This document shows positions 23,007 to 34,187 of a DNA stretch of 64,000 bases, piece by piece. Every line of letters starts with the position of its first letter. The first letter of the stretch is position 1. A program made the translations under genes and the position numbers. The notes below the pieces were generated by a model. It had not been told where the DNA came from and did no database searches. It saw nothing but the letters and a program-made list of their open reading frames with translations. The DNA is from Zonotrichia leucophrys gambelii (Eukaryota > Chordata > Aves > Passeriformes > Passerellidae), in assembly GCF_028769735.1 (NCBI RefSeq), contig NC_088177.1, positions 11,410,599 to 11,474,598 on the forward strand, written 5' to 3'.

Positions 23007-25270
23007 ACAGTGGCTCCTCACTGTAAATCTCACTGCTATTTATGCTGCACCAGCGTGCCTGAGTCCAGGCAGGACTCATCTTTCATGAGGATTTTTTTAT
23101 CCACTGACCAATAATCCATAGGGTTTGAGCATGGTCTCTTCCCTCTCTAGTCAACATCAAAAGAAGATCCCAGCATGCTGAATAGGGATTTTTCTCTCTG
23201 CTGCTGTGGCTGGGGGTGTAAAGCAGAGCACAGTTCAAAGATCTGCGTTGCTGAAATTGCCTTGTAATGCTTTATTCATATCTTTGATACTGCCTGACAG
23301 AAGGCAAATTTATTCATTCTGTTGCCTGGCTCTGATAGAGAGCTTAAGTCCTAGAGTAAGTAAGATAAGTAGTTTGCAGAGATGCTGTTTAAAGCCTTTA
23401 CCTGTTTTTAGGGTTGCAGGAGGACAGGGAGGCCAACACAAGTTACCCTTTGGAGATCACCCAGCTCCAGGGAAGCCCAAACACCAGAATGGGTGACTTA
23501 GGCTGGTCCAGGGAGCATCACTGCATGCAGGGATGGGGCCCTTCTTCATGTTGGAAGATAATTGGGGGCAGCTGGTTACTTCCTTCCTAGCACAGGGAGC
23601 CCCAAAAACACCCCAGTGCCTCTGGTGGCTCTCTGGCCACTGCATGGTGTTAGCCTGCACCCCAAGGCTGAAAGTGGCCCTTGGCTTATCAGCTCTCACT
23701 TGGCTTCTGGTAGAGTCCACCCAGTTTCTCCCTGGTGTTTTTCCAGTTTTCAGTTTTACAGTTGGGTTCTTTTTTTTGTTGAGTAAGTGATGTGACACAT
23801 CACACACGAGATATTACAAGCTGTAAGGTTTTATGGTGTATCAGGGATGGAAGAAAGCAGATCTAGCTGTTGGCAGCAAGTATTAAAAATGAAGCAGGTT
23901 TTAGAAAGGATTATTTCTGCCTTTTTATTGGGAGAAATAATCTCTCTTTTAAAGTTAGTTACTAATATGCCCCATGACTATACATTTATCTCTACCCCTA
24001 ATAAAGGATTTTATCATTAATACACATGAATTTTCACTTACATTATAATCAAATCAGAGGCAAATCTCCCCCTTTAAATGCACAGTGTACAGCAGAACAG
24101 GGACTCTGGGATAATTTGTTGAGTAAGGTGGCTCAAACACAGCAGAGTGAGTTAAATTTTCACTATGCTCTTCGGTGCAGCACAAGTTGCCTTTTGCTGT
24201 TTAATTTGTGTTTTCATATGGGTATCGTGGAGGGGTGGAAAAAACTGATTACATTGGGCAAACTTGGAGGCTGAGGGGTTTGCTGGGTGTGGGGAAGGAG
24301 CTGGTGGAGGAGCAGTGAGAACATGGAAAGCAGGGAGAGCACAGCTGAGCCAGGCTTGTGGAGAGGAGAGTGCTCCCTTGCCCTTGATTTGGCTTTTCTT
24401 TCCCCTTCTCCTTCCATCAGAAACCAGTACTCAGTTTACCAGCCTTATTTTTACTTACATTCAGCTGAGTTTTGGTTTTTCTTTCAATAAATGCCAAATG
24501 ATTCTGAAGCTCACTTGGGCAATTTCAGAGTGGTATTTTTTCCCTCGATATGACTCCGTTTCTCCCCAGTGTTACAATTTTTAGCAAGTCAGTAAATAAC
24601 TCGAGGATCCACCTAATGACCCAACAGCCTGAAACTCCTTTTTTTTTCTTTTTCTTTTTATTTTTTTTCCTGTCATCTGCCACTCTGGCATTTCTGATGT
24701 TTGAATCTTGAAGTGTAGCTGGCAGAGCAGGCAAACTTGTGCTCACCCAGTTGGGAATGTGAGGGAAATGCTGGGAGCAGAGTCTATCCCAAGCAATAAT
24801 GTGATACTGCTGTTTCTTACAGTTTCTAGCAGTTCAAGCCTAGTGTGCACTCAGGACCTGTGTAATGCTTCCCAGTCTCAATTGTGGCTCCTAAAGTGGT
24901 GACAGAGGAGAGGAGTAAATGCCACTCAAAGAAATATCTCCTTTTATTAGGGCCTGACCTATTTGTCCCTGAATTAGGGGAGTCCTTGCAGAGCCAGGTT
25001 CCAAACTCTTCCCTTCCTGCATTGCCCGCTGGCCATGGCAGCAGTGCCAGCTTGAGGCAGATGTGGCAGCAAATCCTCTAGCCCTCTATGAAGCTCAGGA
25101 GGTCACAATTTCCCAAAGTGTGGCACTCTGGTGTGCTCTAAAACCCTTGGAAACTGAAGGGAAGAGCCAAGTGCTTTGCTGAATTTCAATCTGCCTTGTG
25201 AAGGGTGCAGGGGATCCTCCACCACTGCTGCTTTGTTCATGGGGCTGTGTCTTGTTCCAAGGCAGGGAGA
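23007..25270. other. Non-coding stretch, no gene seen
   Basis: Apparently unique DNA with a T-rich tract at about 24639-24669. Overlapping short open frames at 23.5-23.8 kb on both strands carry no domain. Confidence 0.5.
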
Positions 25271-25329
25271 TCCATCCATCCATCCATCCATCCATCCATC
25301 CATCCATCCATCCATCCATCCATCCATCC
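25271..25329. repeat. (TCCA)n microsatellite, ~14.75 perfect units
   Basis: A perfect 59-bp TCCA tetranucleotide array with no interruption, suggesting recent or ongoing length change. It runs straight into a longer minisatellite whose spacers are built from the same tetramer. Confidence 0.97.
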
Positions 25330-25662
25330 CACCTCTCTCCATGGTCGTTGCCTCTCCTACCACTGCTGTTCAATTGGCATTAAATCAAATTAAATCCCCC
25401 TCCATCCATGGATCGATCCATCCCTCCATCATTCCATGGACCCATCCATGGATCCCTCCATCCATGGATCCATTGATCCATCCCTCCATGGATCCATTCC
25501 TCCATCCATCCCACCTCTCTCCATGGTTGCTGCCTCTCCTACCACCGCTGTTTAATTGGCATTAAATCCAGTTAAATCCCCCTCCATCCATGGATCCATC
25601 CCTCCATCCATCCCACCTCTCTCCATGGTCGCTGCCTCTCCTACCACCGCTGTTTAATTGAT
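25325..25662. repeat. Compound minisatellite, 3 units with TCCA spacers
   Basis: A core of about 65-75 bp begins CATCCCACCTCTCTCCATGG and continues through GCCTCTCCTACCAC, CTGTT(C/T)AATTG and TTAAATCCCCC. It occurs three times, starting at 25325, 25507 and 25609 (periods 182 and 102 bp); the third copy stops soon after TTTAATTG. Between cores lie TCCATGGATCCATCCC-type spacers of differing length. The length difference between periods comes almost wholly from the tetranucleotide spacer, so the whole is a VNTR grown from the microsatellite. Confidence 0.93.
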
Positions 25663-28600
25663 GCCTCAGAGCTCCGTGCTGGGACTCTGCCAGCAAAATT
25701 TGGATCTCATTTTGCCACATCTTTTTCTTATTATTCTTTGGGCAGAGGACACTTGGGGTGTCGGTTCCCCCCAGTTTTTGTGGCCTCTTGTGCTGAGCTG
25801 TTTTGCATTTGTTTATACCTTGGCTTTATCAAGTGCATTGTCGTGGTGTAAGACTGGTGTTGGTCAGGTCTTACAGGACCCTGGTGCAGTGTGGGCTGCT
25901 CAGGGTGAATATCTGGCTGTCCCATTTATTTCTTGCATTTAGGGTGTGCCTTAAAGCCTGTGGTGCCCAAAGAGGGCATTGGGATGCAAAGCAAACCTTG
26001 CCCATAAGCACTCAACTCTTCCTGCAGCTCCTCTCGAGGTGCCTGGAGGAGTGTGAGGGTTGGACATTTCCATTCCTACAGAACCACTTGGGAAGGCAAA
26101 ACAAACCTAAATTTCCCGCTAAATCACAAAATGGCCCCAGTGGCACAGAAGCTCCAGGCAGGGGTTAGAATTAGGGATTTACCAGGTCACCTAACACACA
26201 CTCGTCCTTTTAAATTGCTTGTGCCACGCTGGTGCCTCTTGGTTGGAGCATTCAGAAAGGTCCTGTGGTGAGAGACAGAGAGCCAAGAGGTGAGCTGGGC
26301 TGAGCTCTGGTGCTGTTTCACATAATGGGGTCAAAATTGCACGTGGGGAGAGCATTTAGAAGGAGGTAAAAATAAACCCGCTAAATATTTGGATAAACCT
26401 GTAGCTGCTCAAAATGCTGATGGCTTGATTATTTGTCTTTGTCTAGTTAAATGCTGGGTTTTTTTAATCTTTTGCTACCAAATGACTGATCTCAAAGAGG
26501 CTTACAGTAAAAAATACATATTTAATTTGGAAAAAGTCTTGCAGGGAGGAATGTATTTTTGCTGGTTTGCACAATAAAAGAGCAAACCACTTTTCATTCT
26601 TGCCTGATTTCAAAGACAGAAAATTGTCATTTTGCCATGAAAGGCTGTTTTTGCTGACACAATTGGTAGTTTAGCTCTGCTTTGATTTCCTATTCTAAAT
26701 ATGTTGCAAGATTATAGGGTGCATCCCAAGAAATATTCAGCAATTTTTTTCCTTTTGAATTGCTTAAAAATTAAGATAATGATTATGAACATGGCATAAG
26801 TCTATGCAAGATGTATTTTGTTTCCCTCTCCTTGACACTCAGTGTGTGCACTCTTGGGATGATATTTTATTACAGGACAGCAATTGCAGGATGATATTTT
26901 GAGTACATCAGTAATGAATTCAAAACTCAGTGTAAGACCAGAGTGTCAGCTGGTGTAAGTCAATGTCATTCCATGGAAATCAGTAAAGCCATGCCAGTTT
27001 GTCCAAGATGGAGATGTGCCTTGTGGTTATTTTCTCCATCTGTCCCATAGCACAGAGCTGGCGTTGCCACCACCGGTAAAATTTATATGTGTATGAGGAA
27101 TAGAAGAGGGGATCAGGCATTTAAAATTGTGAGGGAACTCTAAATTTAAATGTTTGCCCCTCCAAAACAGGCAGAGACAGCTAATCGTGATCAATCTTGA
27201 GATCATCTCACCTATTGGTGGCTGTGTATTTATTTCCTCAGTGGTTTCCCAGCAATGCCTTGCTATGGAAAACATCACCCATTTCTGCTTCAGCTGGGAG
27301 CTGGTTCGGGACAGGATGAGTCTTTCAGGAGTTTCCCTCAAATCCCCTTTCCAGTGAGCACAGGTTGTGCTGCTCAGCATGGCCACAACCATTTTTTTTA
27401 ATATTAAAAAGGTGTTGCTGAAGCAGCAGGGACCACTTTGATCTCCCTCCTCTCCTGTGACAGAAAGTGGGTACTCTACACATTTTTTACTTTCCCAGTT
27501 TCTCAGTGAATCAGGAATATGAATAATTTTTACACACGGAAAACATATTTTTCTTAAATCTTATTTGTACAAATGATTAATCTGTTTTGGAGTTTCCACC
27601 ATTACCCTTGCAAGCGAAGAGAAGACAGGGATGTACATCCAGTAAGGGAGATTGAGAGCCTGAGAAATGCTTTTGGATTAGAACAGGAAACGTAGAGACA
27701 AGGTAGAGGTGCAGCCCCATTGGAAATACCTCTATTACCATGGCATTAAATTAATCTTGAGGTTCCCCAAGTTCATTACATGGAGCTGTTTACATTGCCT
27801 TTTTATGAGAGGTTTTATTCAGGGTGAAATCCATAACTGTACTGTTTGTACAAGCAAGGAGCCCCTCGTGGTGAGGGTTGGTTTTTTTGCCTACTTATTG
27901 ATGGCAAATGCTTGAAAATGTGTTGCAGATCGAAAAGTAGAAAAAAAAAATACAGCTTTTGTTTATGTGGAGTCACTCTTGCAAATGTCATGTTTGCATA
28001 TTTTGAAATTAAAAATCAATACACCATTACATATCAAGAAAGAATATTTCGCAGCATCTGTTGTAGAAAGGTTATGGATTTCCTCATTAGCAGCTGGCTT
28101 GGAATAGAGTGAGAAGGGATGGGGTTGTTGGCAGGGCACTTTGGGAATGAGCTGCTGGGCCTTGGAAAACAAATACCCCTCTGCTTTTGGCCACTCTGAG
28201 TTGATGCCCTGTACATCCCTTCTCAGGCCACATCAGAACTGCTTATTCTTGTTCTACTTTATGTATCAGGAAGGGGATTAGTATTTTTTTCTTGTAAGTA
28301 GCTACTGATGCTAATTTTCCAGGACAGAGCTAGAGGAATGAATTGTAAATCCATTAAAAAAAAAGAAAAAGGTAAGACAGACAAGGAATGAAAATGATAA
28401 AACTCAAAGCCTCTTTCTTTTCTTCTTGTCTTTGTTTAACCAGTCAAGGCAACTTAGTCACGAAGACGTGTTTTGCTTTATGTATTTTGCTTTCACAGAG
28501 TTTCCCTGTGTGTCTGTGGCTAGGCTGGTGCAAATCAAATCCTACCTGCAGCTGTTCAGTGTGGTGGATGCAAGGGCATGTTTTTATTAAGAACACACAC

Positions 28601-31420
28601 CACCAGCCCTTTTAGCAGAAAATCAGGAATAACTGCTTGCTGGGGAATGAATTATTCTTCTTGAGTCAAAGCCAAGGATAATGCATTGAAGTAAGAATTT
28701 CCTTGTTGTTACAAGAATAATGTTTTTTTGGTGGTCAGCATGTAAGATTTACGCTATGATTCCCCTATTCATGTCTTTGATTTTTAGGAGCACAAATTTT
28801 ATGCGTGATGTGGCACTAAATACAGATTTGACTAGCCCTAAGTTCCTTATTGAATGAGTGTGTGTGACTAATTCACTGTCTGGGACAGAAGCAAACTGTT
28901 CTCTTCATTAATCACAGAGGCTCCTTATTGGCCACCAGTTCCAAGTGATCTCATTTTTGTGCATTTCTTTGAAGTTTCTGGAACGAGCCAATGCACAGAG
29001 ATATCTGTGGGCTGTGTTGGATTAGGTTAGCTGCTGGACAGATAAGTTTGTAGCAGAATATCTTCTAAAACTGATCTGGGGTTGCAGCCTCACCTATCTT
29101 TCTTTTCAACCACTGTGTATTTTATCAGCCTTCACCAATTTTATAAACTCCCCCTGGACCAATCTCCTTCTTTTTATGTCTCTAGGAGATCATTGTGGAG
29201 ATGAAATGAGAAAAAAGCAAAACCAGCTAAATAAAATACTTGGGCACTATCTTGGCACCCAGGCTTGAAGGTTGAGAACTTGTAGGTTTTCATGTCTTTT
29301 ATCTCTAAAATTATTCCATGGGACTGTAAGAAAATGTAAGGATTTGAGGAGTTTGTGTTCTTCAGAGCAGTGACACCTCAGCCTGGGGAGTTTTTGGCAT
29401 GTTTGTTGAGTTTGGCCCTTGCTTTTGGTCCCTGGTCCTTGTGGTATGGACATGTGCTGGTAGCCAAAGGAGCAGGAGCAGCTACACTGAGCTTTGGAGA
29501 TGGGATGGCAGTGAAGGCACATCTTTAATCCATACCATACCCATCATCCTGCTTTTCTGGGGTGCAGGAGAAGGGGACATAAGTGGTTATTTGCCCAACT
29601 CCATCATGTGCTTCCTTATCAGGCAGTTCCAACCATTAAATCCCTAAGCTCAGCTGTCATTAACTTTGTGCATCTGAAAAGTTAAAAAGTGTACTTAAAA
29701 AAAATCCCAAACATAAAAGAACAAGCACACAAATACATTAAAAAAAAACATATTTAAAAAAATACCAACCCCTAAATGGAAAAGGTGAATTACTGCTTTT
29801 CTGCTGGAAGACGGTAAAAAGCATGCTCTCAAAATGGTATTGTCAACCCCTTGAAGTAAGAGAGTTTGGGAAAATGCAAATGACCATTGCTCAAAAAGCT
29901 GCTGGGAAGATGAAGTGACTGCCTGCGCTGGGATAGATGGTCACTGAGTAAAGATCTATTGTGCACTGAGTCGTGTGGCAATAAAAATAGACAGATAAAT
30001 GCAGGTCAGCAGAGGAGATAAGACAGGCTATATAATGCCAAGCCACCTTCTGAGGGAATATATAAAACCACAAGAGCCTTTGCAACAGATGACATGAAAA
30101 CTTACAGCACTGGTGTTTTCCACACAACAGCAGCGCAAATCTTTTTTTTATTAACTAAGTTGAACTTTAAAATTATGTTATGACCAAAAATCAATAAAGA
30201 GAAACTGATTTAAGTTCATCCAAGTGTGAAGGGGTTTATTACCAGTGCTACATCACTCTAATGATGTACTCTTAAAAATTTGGTTTTGTGATATATTACA
30301 TCTATTATTGCTAAAAGGATAAAACTGCAAAGCAACAGTGGACATTAATAAATCAATTTAAAGAAAAATGGGCAGGTAGCCAGGGGAAAACGAAATCCAA
30401 TTTGCAGTTTTTAAACACTGTGCAATTGTAATGTATGCAAATGACACCCACGCCGAGGCCCTGGGTTTTCAGTTGCTAATGGGATTCTCTCCTTTTGTTT
30501 GTTTGGCCTAGGATAATCCTCCTCGGAAGCTGCTCTGTGAGAGTGCACTGATATGTAATATTTCTGCAGCTAATTTTCTCACTTAACCTTCTAGATAGAT
30601 CCACACTATAAAAACAGCCCACGGGGCTTTGTTGATCAGGTTGCATGAAGCATTTCTCGGGGTTGTTGAAACACAGAACATCTGTCTTCCTGTCTCTGTT
30701 TCCATCCCTGTCCTGCTTGTCAGGCTGTGCTGTGCTGGAATGATGCTGAAATGATGCTCTCTTTCTGCTCATTCATACAAGAGTTAAAGTACAGCTGTGC
30801 TGGGCTGGTTTTGAACAGTAGCTAGGAAAATATTTCAAAAACACACCAAAAAAATTCCTCATTCTCTCCACCTAATTTATAACCAAAATGGGGTGTATTT
30901 TTGGCAAAGCAAACTTTGAATTCCTGTTGGGAAGCATTCAATGCCCTGTCCCCCGATGCTGCCTGCTTGCAGTCTGTGTTCTTCATGGAGAATTACAAAA
31001 GATCCTCTTTGCCCGTGACCTTTCTTATTCTAATGGCATCTGACAGTGAAAAATGCTAGGATTTTCAAAGGAACCCGGGAATTTAATTGGACATCCACCT
31101 CTTTAAAACTCCTTCAGCAAGCCAGGCTTATTTATTTTTATTAATATGCTCCCAGCTCCAGGAGAGAGCAACAGCGCGTCCATGATTACAGAGAATTTGT
31201 GAAACGCGGGGATTCAAATGAGGTGCCGGTGAATAAATGTGCTTTTGTCAGCCCTGCTCTAGAAACTCTTCAATCTGCGTTTAGTCCAGGGGCTTCTTCA
31301 TTAGGGCAGAGATGTAGGGAACAAGTGACACCCTGGCAGTGGCAGCAGCAAGCTCCAGGTTGGTTCTTTCCTAGGGATCAGCACGCAAAATGTGCTGGGA
31401 TCCTGGAAGGGAGGAGTGAG
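25663..31420. other. Non-coding stretch with CNE-like segments
   Basis: No gene found. The 28840-29000, 29820-30130 and 30400-30680 segments have low simplicity, many AT-rich transcription-factor-like words (for example ATGCAAATGA near 29875 and ATGCAAATGACA near 30435) and no repeat signature. That texture is typical of conserved non-coding elements near developmental genes. This is an impression, not a measured conservation. Confidence 0.4.
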
Positions 31421-32028
31421 GTTTCCTTCTCTGTTTCCTTCTCTGTTTCCTTCTCTGTTTCCTTCTCTGTTTCCTTCTCTGTTTCCTTCTCTGTTTCCTT
31501 CTCTGTTTCCTTCTCTGTTTCCTTCTCTGTTTCCTTCTCTGTTTCCTTCTCTGTTTCCTTCTCTGTTTCCTTCTCTGTTTCCTTCTCTGTTTCCTTCTCT
31601 GTTTCCTTCTCTGTTTCCTTCTCTGTTTCCTTCTCTGTTTCCTTCTCTGTTTCCTTCTCTGTTTCCTTCTCTGTTTCCTTCTCTGTTTCCTTCTCTGTTT
31701 CCTTCTCTGTTTCCTTCTCTGTTTCCTTCTCTGTTTCCTTCTCTGTTTCCTTCTCTGTTTCCTTCTCTGTTTCCTTCTCTGTTTCCTTCTCTGTTTCCTT
31801 CTCTGTTTCCTTCTCTGTTTCCTTCTCTCTTTCCTTCTCTCTTTCCTTCTCTGTTCCTTCTTGTTCTTCTCTGTTTCCTTCTCTGTTTCCTTCTCTGTTT
31901 CCTTCTCTGTTTCCTTCTCTGTTTCCTTCTCTGTTTCCTTCTCTGTTTCCTTCTCTGTTTCCTTCTCTGTTTCCTTCTCTGTTTCCTTCTCTGTTTCCTT
32001 CTCTGTTTCCTTCTCTGTTTCCTTCTCT
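31421..32028. repeat. 12-bp minisatellite (GTTTCCTTCTCT)n
   Basis: A head-to-tail array of GTTTCCTTCTCT. Positions 31421-31828 hold 34 identical units. Two CTTTCCTTCTCT variants follow (31829-31852), then an irregular 20-bp interruption (31853-31872). Another 13 identical units fill 31873-32028. Because 12 is divisible by 3, the array leaves long stop-free frames, which are an artefact of the repeat and not evidence of a protein. The near-perfect identity implies very recent amplification or gene-conversion-like homogenisation. An assembly could also have shortened or lengthened the true array. Confidence 0.97.
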
Positions 32029-32294
32029 CTTTCCTTCTCTCTTTCCTTCTCTCTTTCCTTCTCTCTTTCCTTCTCTCTCTCCTTCTCTCTCTCCTTCTCT
32101 CTCTCCTTCTCTCTCTCCTTCTCTCTCTCCTTCTCTCTCTCTCCTTCTCTCTCTCCTTCTCTCTTTCCTTCTCTCTCCCTCTCTCTCCTTCTCTCTTTCC
32201 TTCTCTCTCCTTCTCTCTCTCCTTCTCTCTCTCCTTCTCTCTCTCCTTCTCTCTCTCCTTCTCTCTCTCCTTCTCTCTCTCCTTCTCTCTCTCT

Positions 32295-32326
<32 letters not shown>

Positions 32327-32575
32327 TCCTTCTCTCTCTCCTTCTCTCTCTCTTCTCTCTCTCTCTTCTCTCTCCTTCTCTTCTTTCCTTCTCTCTTTCC
32401 TTCTCTCTTTCCTTCTCTCTCTCCTTCTCTCTCTTCTTCTCTCTCTTCTTCTCTCTCTCTCCTTCTCTCTCTCCTTCTCTCTTTCCTTCTCTCTCCTTCT
32501 CTCTCTCCTTCTCTCTCTCCTTCTCTCTCTCCTTCTCTCTCTCTCCTTCTCTCTTTCCTTCTCTCTTTCTCCTCC
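32018..32575. repeat. 558-base uninterrupted pyrimidine tract
   Basis: From just after the last G of the 12-bp array to 32575 the plus strand contains only C and T. Units change in order: CTTTCCTTCTCT (four copies, 32029-32076), then CTCTCCTTCTCT and shorter CT-rich variants with TTCC phase shifts. The complementary strand is pure GA. Such homopurine-homopyrimidine DNA can form intramolecular triplex (H-DNA) and stalls polymerases. Confidence 0.97.
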
Positions 32576-33780
32576 GTAGAGGAGATGCTTCATCCCAGGT
32601 GGTCAGATCTGTCCTGCTCTCTTGTGCACACCCAGCAGAGCTGGCAAAGATGAGGAGCTCTAAGAAAATATGTTTGCCCATTCTTCAATGCCCTGGTTAC
32701 GAGTTCTGTTGAGTGTTTGTGCCTGTATTTCTTACTTGCTGAGTGCTGGCCGATATTGTGTGTGAGAGGGCTCAGCGAAATTAAATTTTTAAGAGGTTGG
32801 TTGTGGGTGTTTTTAATAGCATGTGGTGCTCAAGGAATGTGTATTCAAATTAGTTTCTGTAGTGTCCTCCAACTGCTCCCTCTAAGCTCGGGGAAAGCTG
32901 AATAAAACATAGATGCTTTTGGAAATTGTTTCCAGCACCAAATAGGACTGGGATCTTTGCTTTCTCTCATGTAATCTCAAGCTTGTTAGCAGCCACTTTA
33001 ACTTCTTGTTAAATAAGTTTTTAATTTCTTATAAACTTGCTCATGACTAATGCAAAGTCTGGGAATGGAAAGTTAAGATGCTTCTGTATTCAAGAATTGG
33101 CTGGAGTGGTGATTTTTGATGGCCAGAGGCTGAGGCTTCCAGCAGGGTGCAGATCACCTTCAGGAGGCTGGGAGGTAAAGGCAAGGCAGCAGTGAGCAGA
33201 GACATGGCACAGCTACTGCAGGAGGATCGCTACAGTGATACTTGAGTGCACATCTTTATTAATATTGAAATGTCAATGGTATTTTTAGCCCAGCATTTAT
33301 TACCCCTTTGAGCAGGGTGCCTAAATGAATCCAAATGTCTTGATAGATGTCTCTCCTTGATGCCTGCCCCAGAATAGTTGAGAACCAAACAATAATTACA
33401 ATCACTTCTATACAGGCAAGAGAATCATAATCTTGGATCTTGCAATTTTCTTCTGTCTTTAGCTATCATACAAGTCTGTCATTCTTGCAAGTTTTAATTT
33501 CTGGCATCTGCTTGGCAGGGGTAAAATTAGCTTAATTGCTGTTAGATTTTTCAGGAAGTCTTCCAAGCGTTACTCCAGCAGACAAATTGTGTTTGCCTCT
33601 CCACAAACAGAAGCAAGTGCTAGTACGTGTCCCAGAATGTACCACAGCCACTCACCACGGGTTTCACAGCAGCCCTCGCTGCCAGGGCACTGACAGCAGG
33701 CACAAAACTTCCTTGGGAGCAGTGATCTGCCATGGTTTTGGAGTCATGGGAGGTGTTTGAATGGATTAATGATGTTGGGG
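32576..33780. other. Non-coding stretch, no gene seen
   Basis: Apparently unique sequence between the pyrimidine tract and the next LTR, with only short overlapping open frames. Confidence 0.5.
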
Positions 33781-34187
33781 TGTTGTGAGGGGTCCCCAGG
33801 ACAAGGTGAGACATGAGAATTGACTCCAAGTTCTCAGAAGGCTGATTTATTATTTGATGATATGATATGATATGATATGATATGATATGATATTATATTA
33901 TATTATAATCCTATGCTAGAACTGTACTAAAGAAAGAGAAAGGAGATATCTAGTAGGCTGGAAAAGAATGATAATAAAAACTTGTGACTGACCAGAGTCC
34001 CGACACAGCTGGTCTCGGATTGGTTATTAATTAAAAACAATTTGCATGGAATCAATCAAAGGTGGACTTGTTGGTAGCAACCTCCAAACTACATTCTAAG
34101 CAATCAGATAATTATATTTTTCATTTCTTCTCTGAGGTTTCTCAGCTCCTCAGGAGAAGGGATTTTTCAGAGAATATCATGGTGCCA
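33781..34187 (-). mobile_element. LTR, family 1, copy 3
   Basis: About 407 bp homologous to the family 1 LTR. The shared blocks in plus-strand order are GGGGTCCCCAGGACAAGG, TTCTCAGAAGGCTGATTTAT, a (GATAT)n array at about 33857-33900, 'ACTGTACTAAAGAAAGAGAAAGG', 'AAAAACAATTTGCATGGAA', and TCTGAGG...CTCAGCTCCTCAGGAGAAGG. The true sense strand is minus. The outer ends are degenerate (TGTTGTGAGG / GGTGCCA) and no target-site duplication is clear, so the boundaries are good to about 20 bp. The pentamer array is expanded here compared with copies 1 and 4. Confidence 0.82.
33857..33901. repeat. (GATAT)n pentamer array inside LTR
   Basis: Seven or more near-perfect GATAT/ATGAT units ending in ATTAT repeats. 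The array sits at the same place in the LTR as the CATAT-type array of copy 1 (6213-6245), so it grew from a sequence already in the element. Confidence 0.92.

Noticed and set aside
25271..25662. Spaced direct repeats resembling a CRISPR array
   Set aside because: The spacers are TCCA simple sequence, unit lengths differ, and the setting is vertebrate; it is a minisatellite.
31199..32712. Open frames of 283 to 484 codons across the pyrimidine-rich array, on both strands
   Set aside because: They come from a 12-bp repeat without stop codons. Every plus frame is open, products are low complexity, and nothing outside the array supports a gene.
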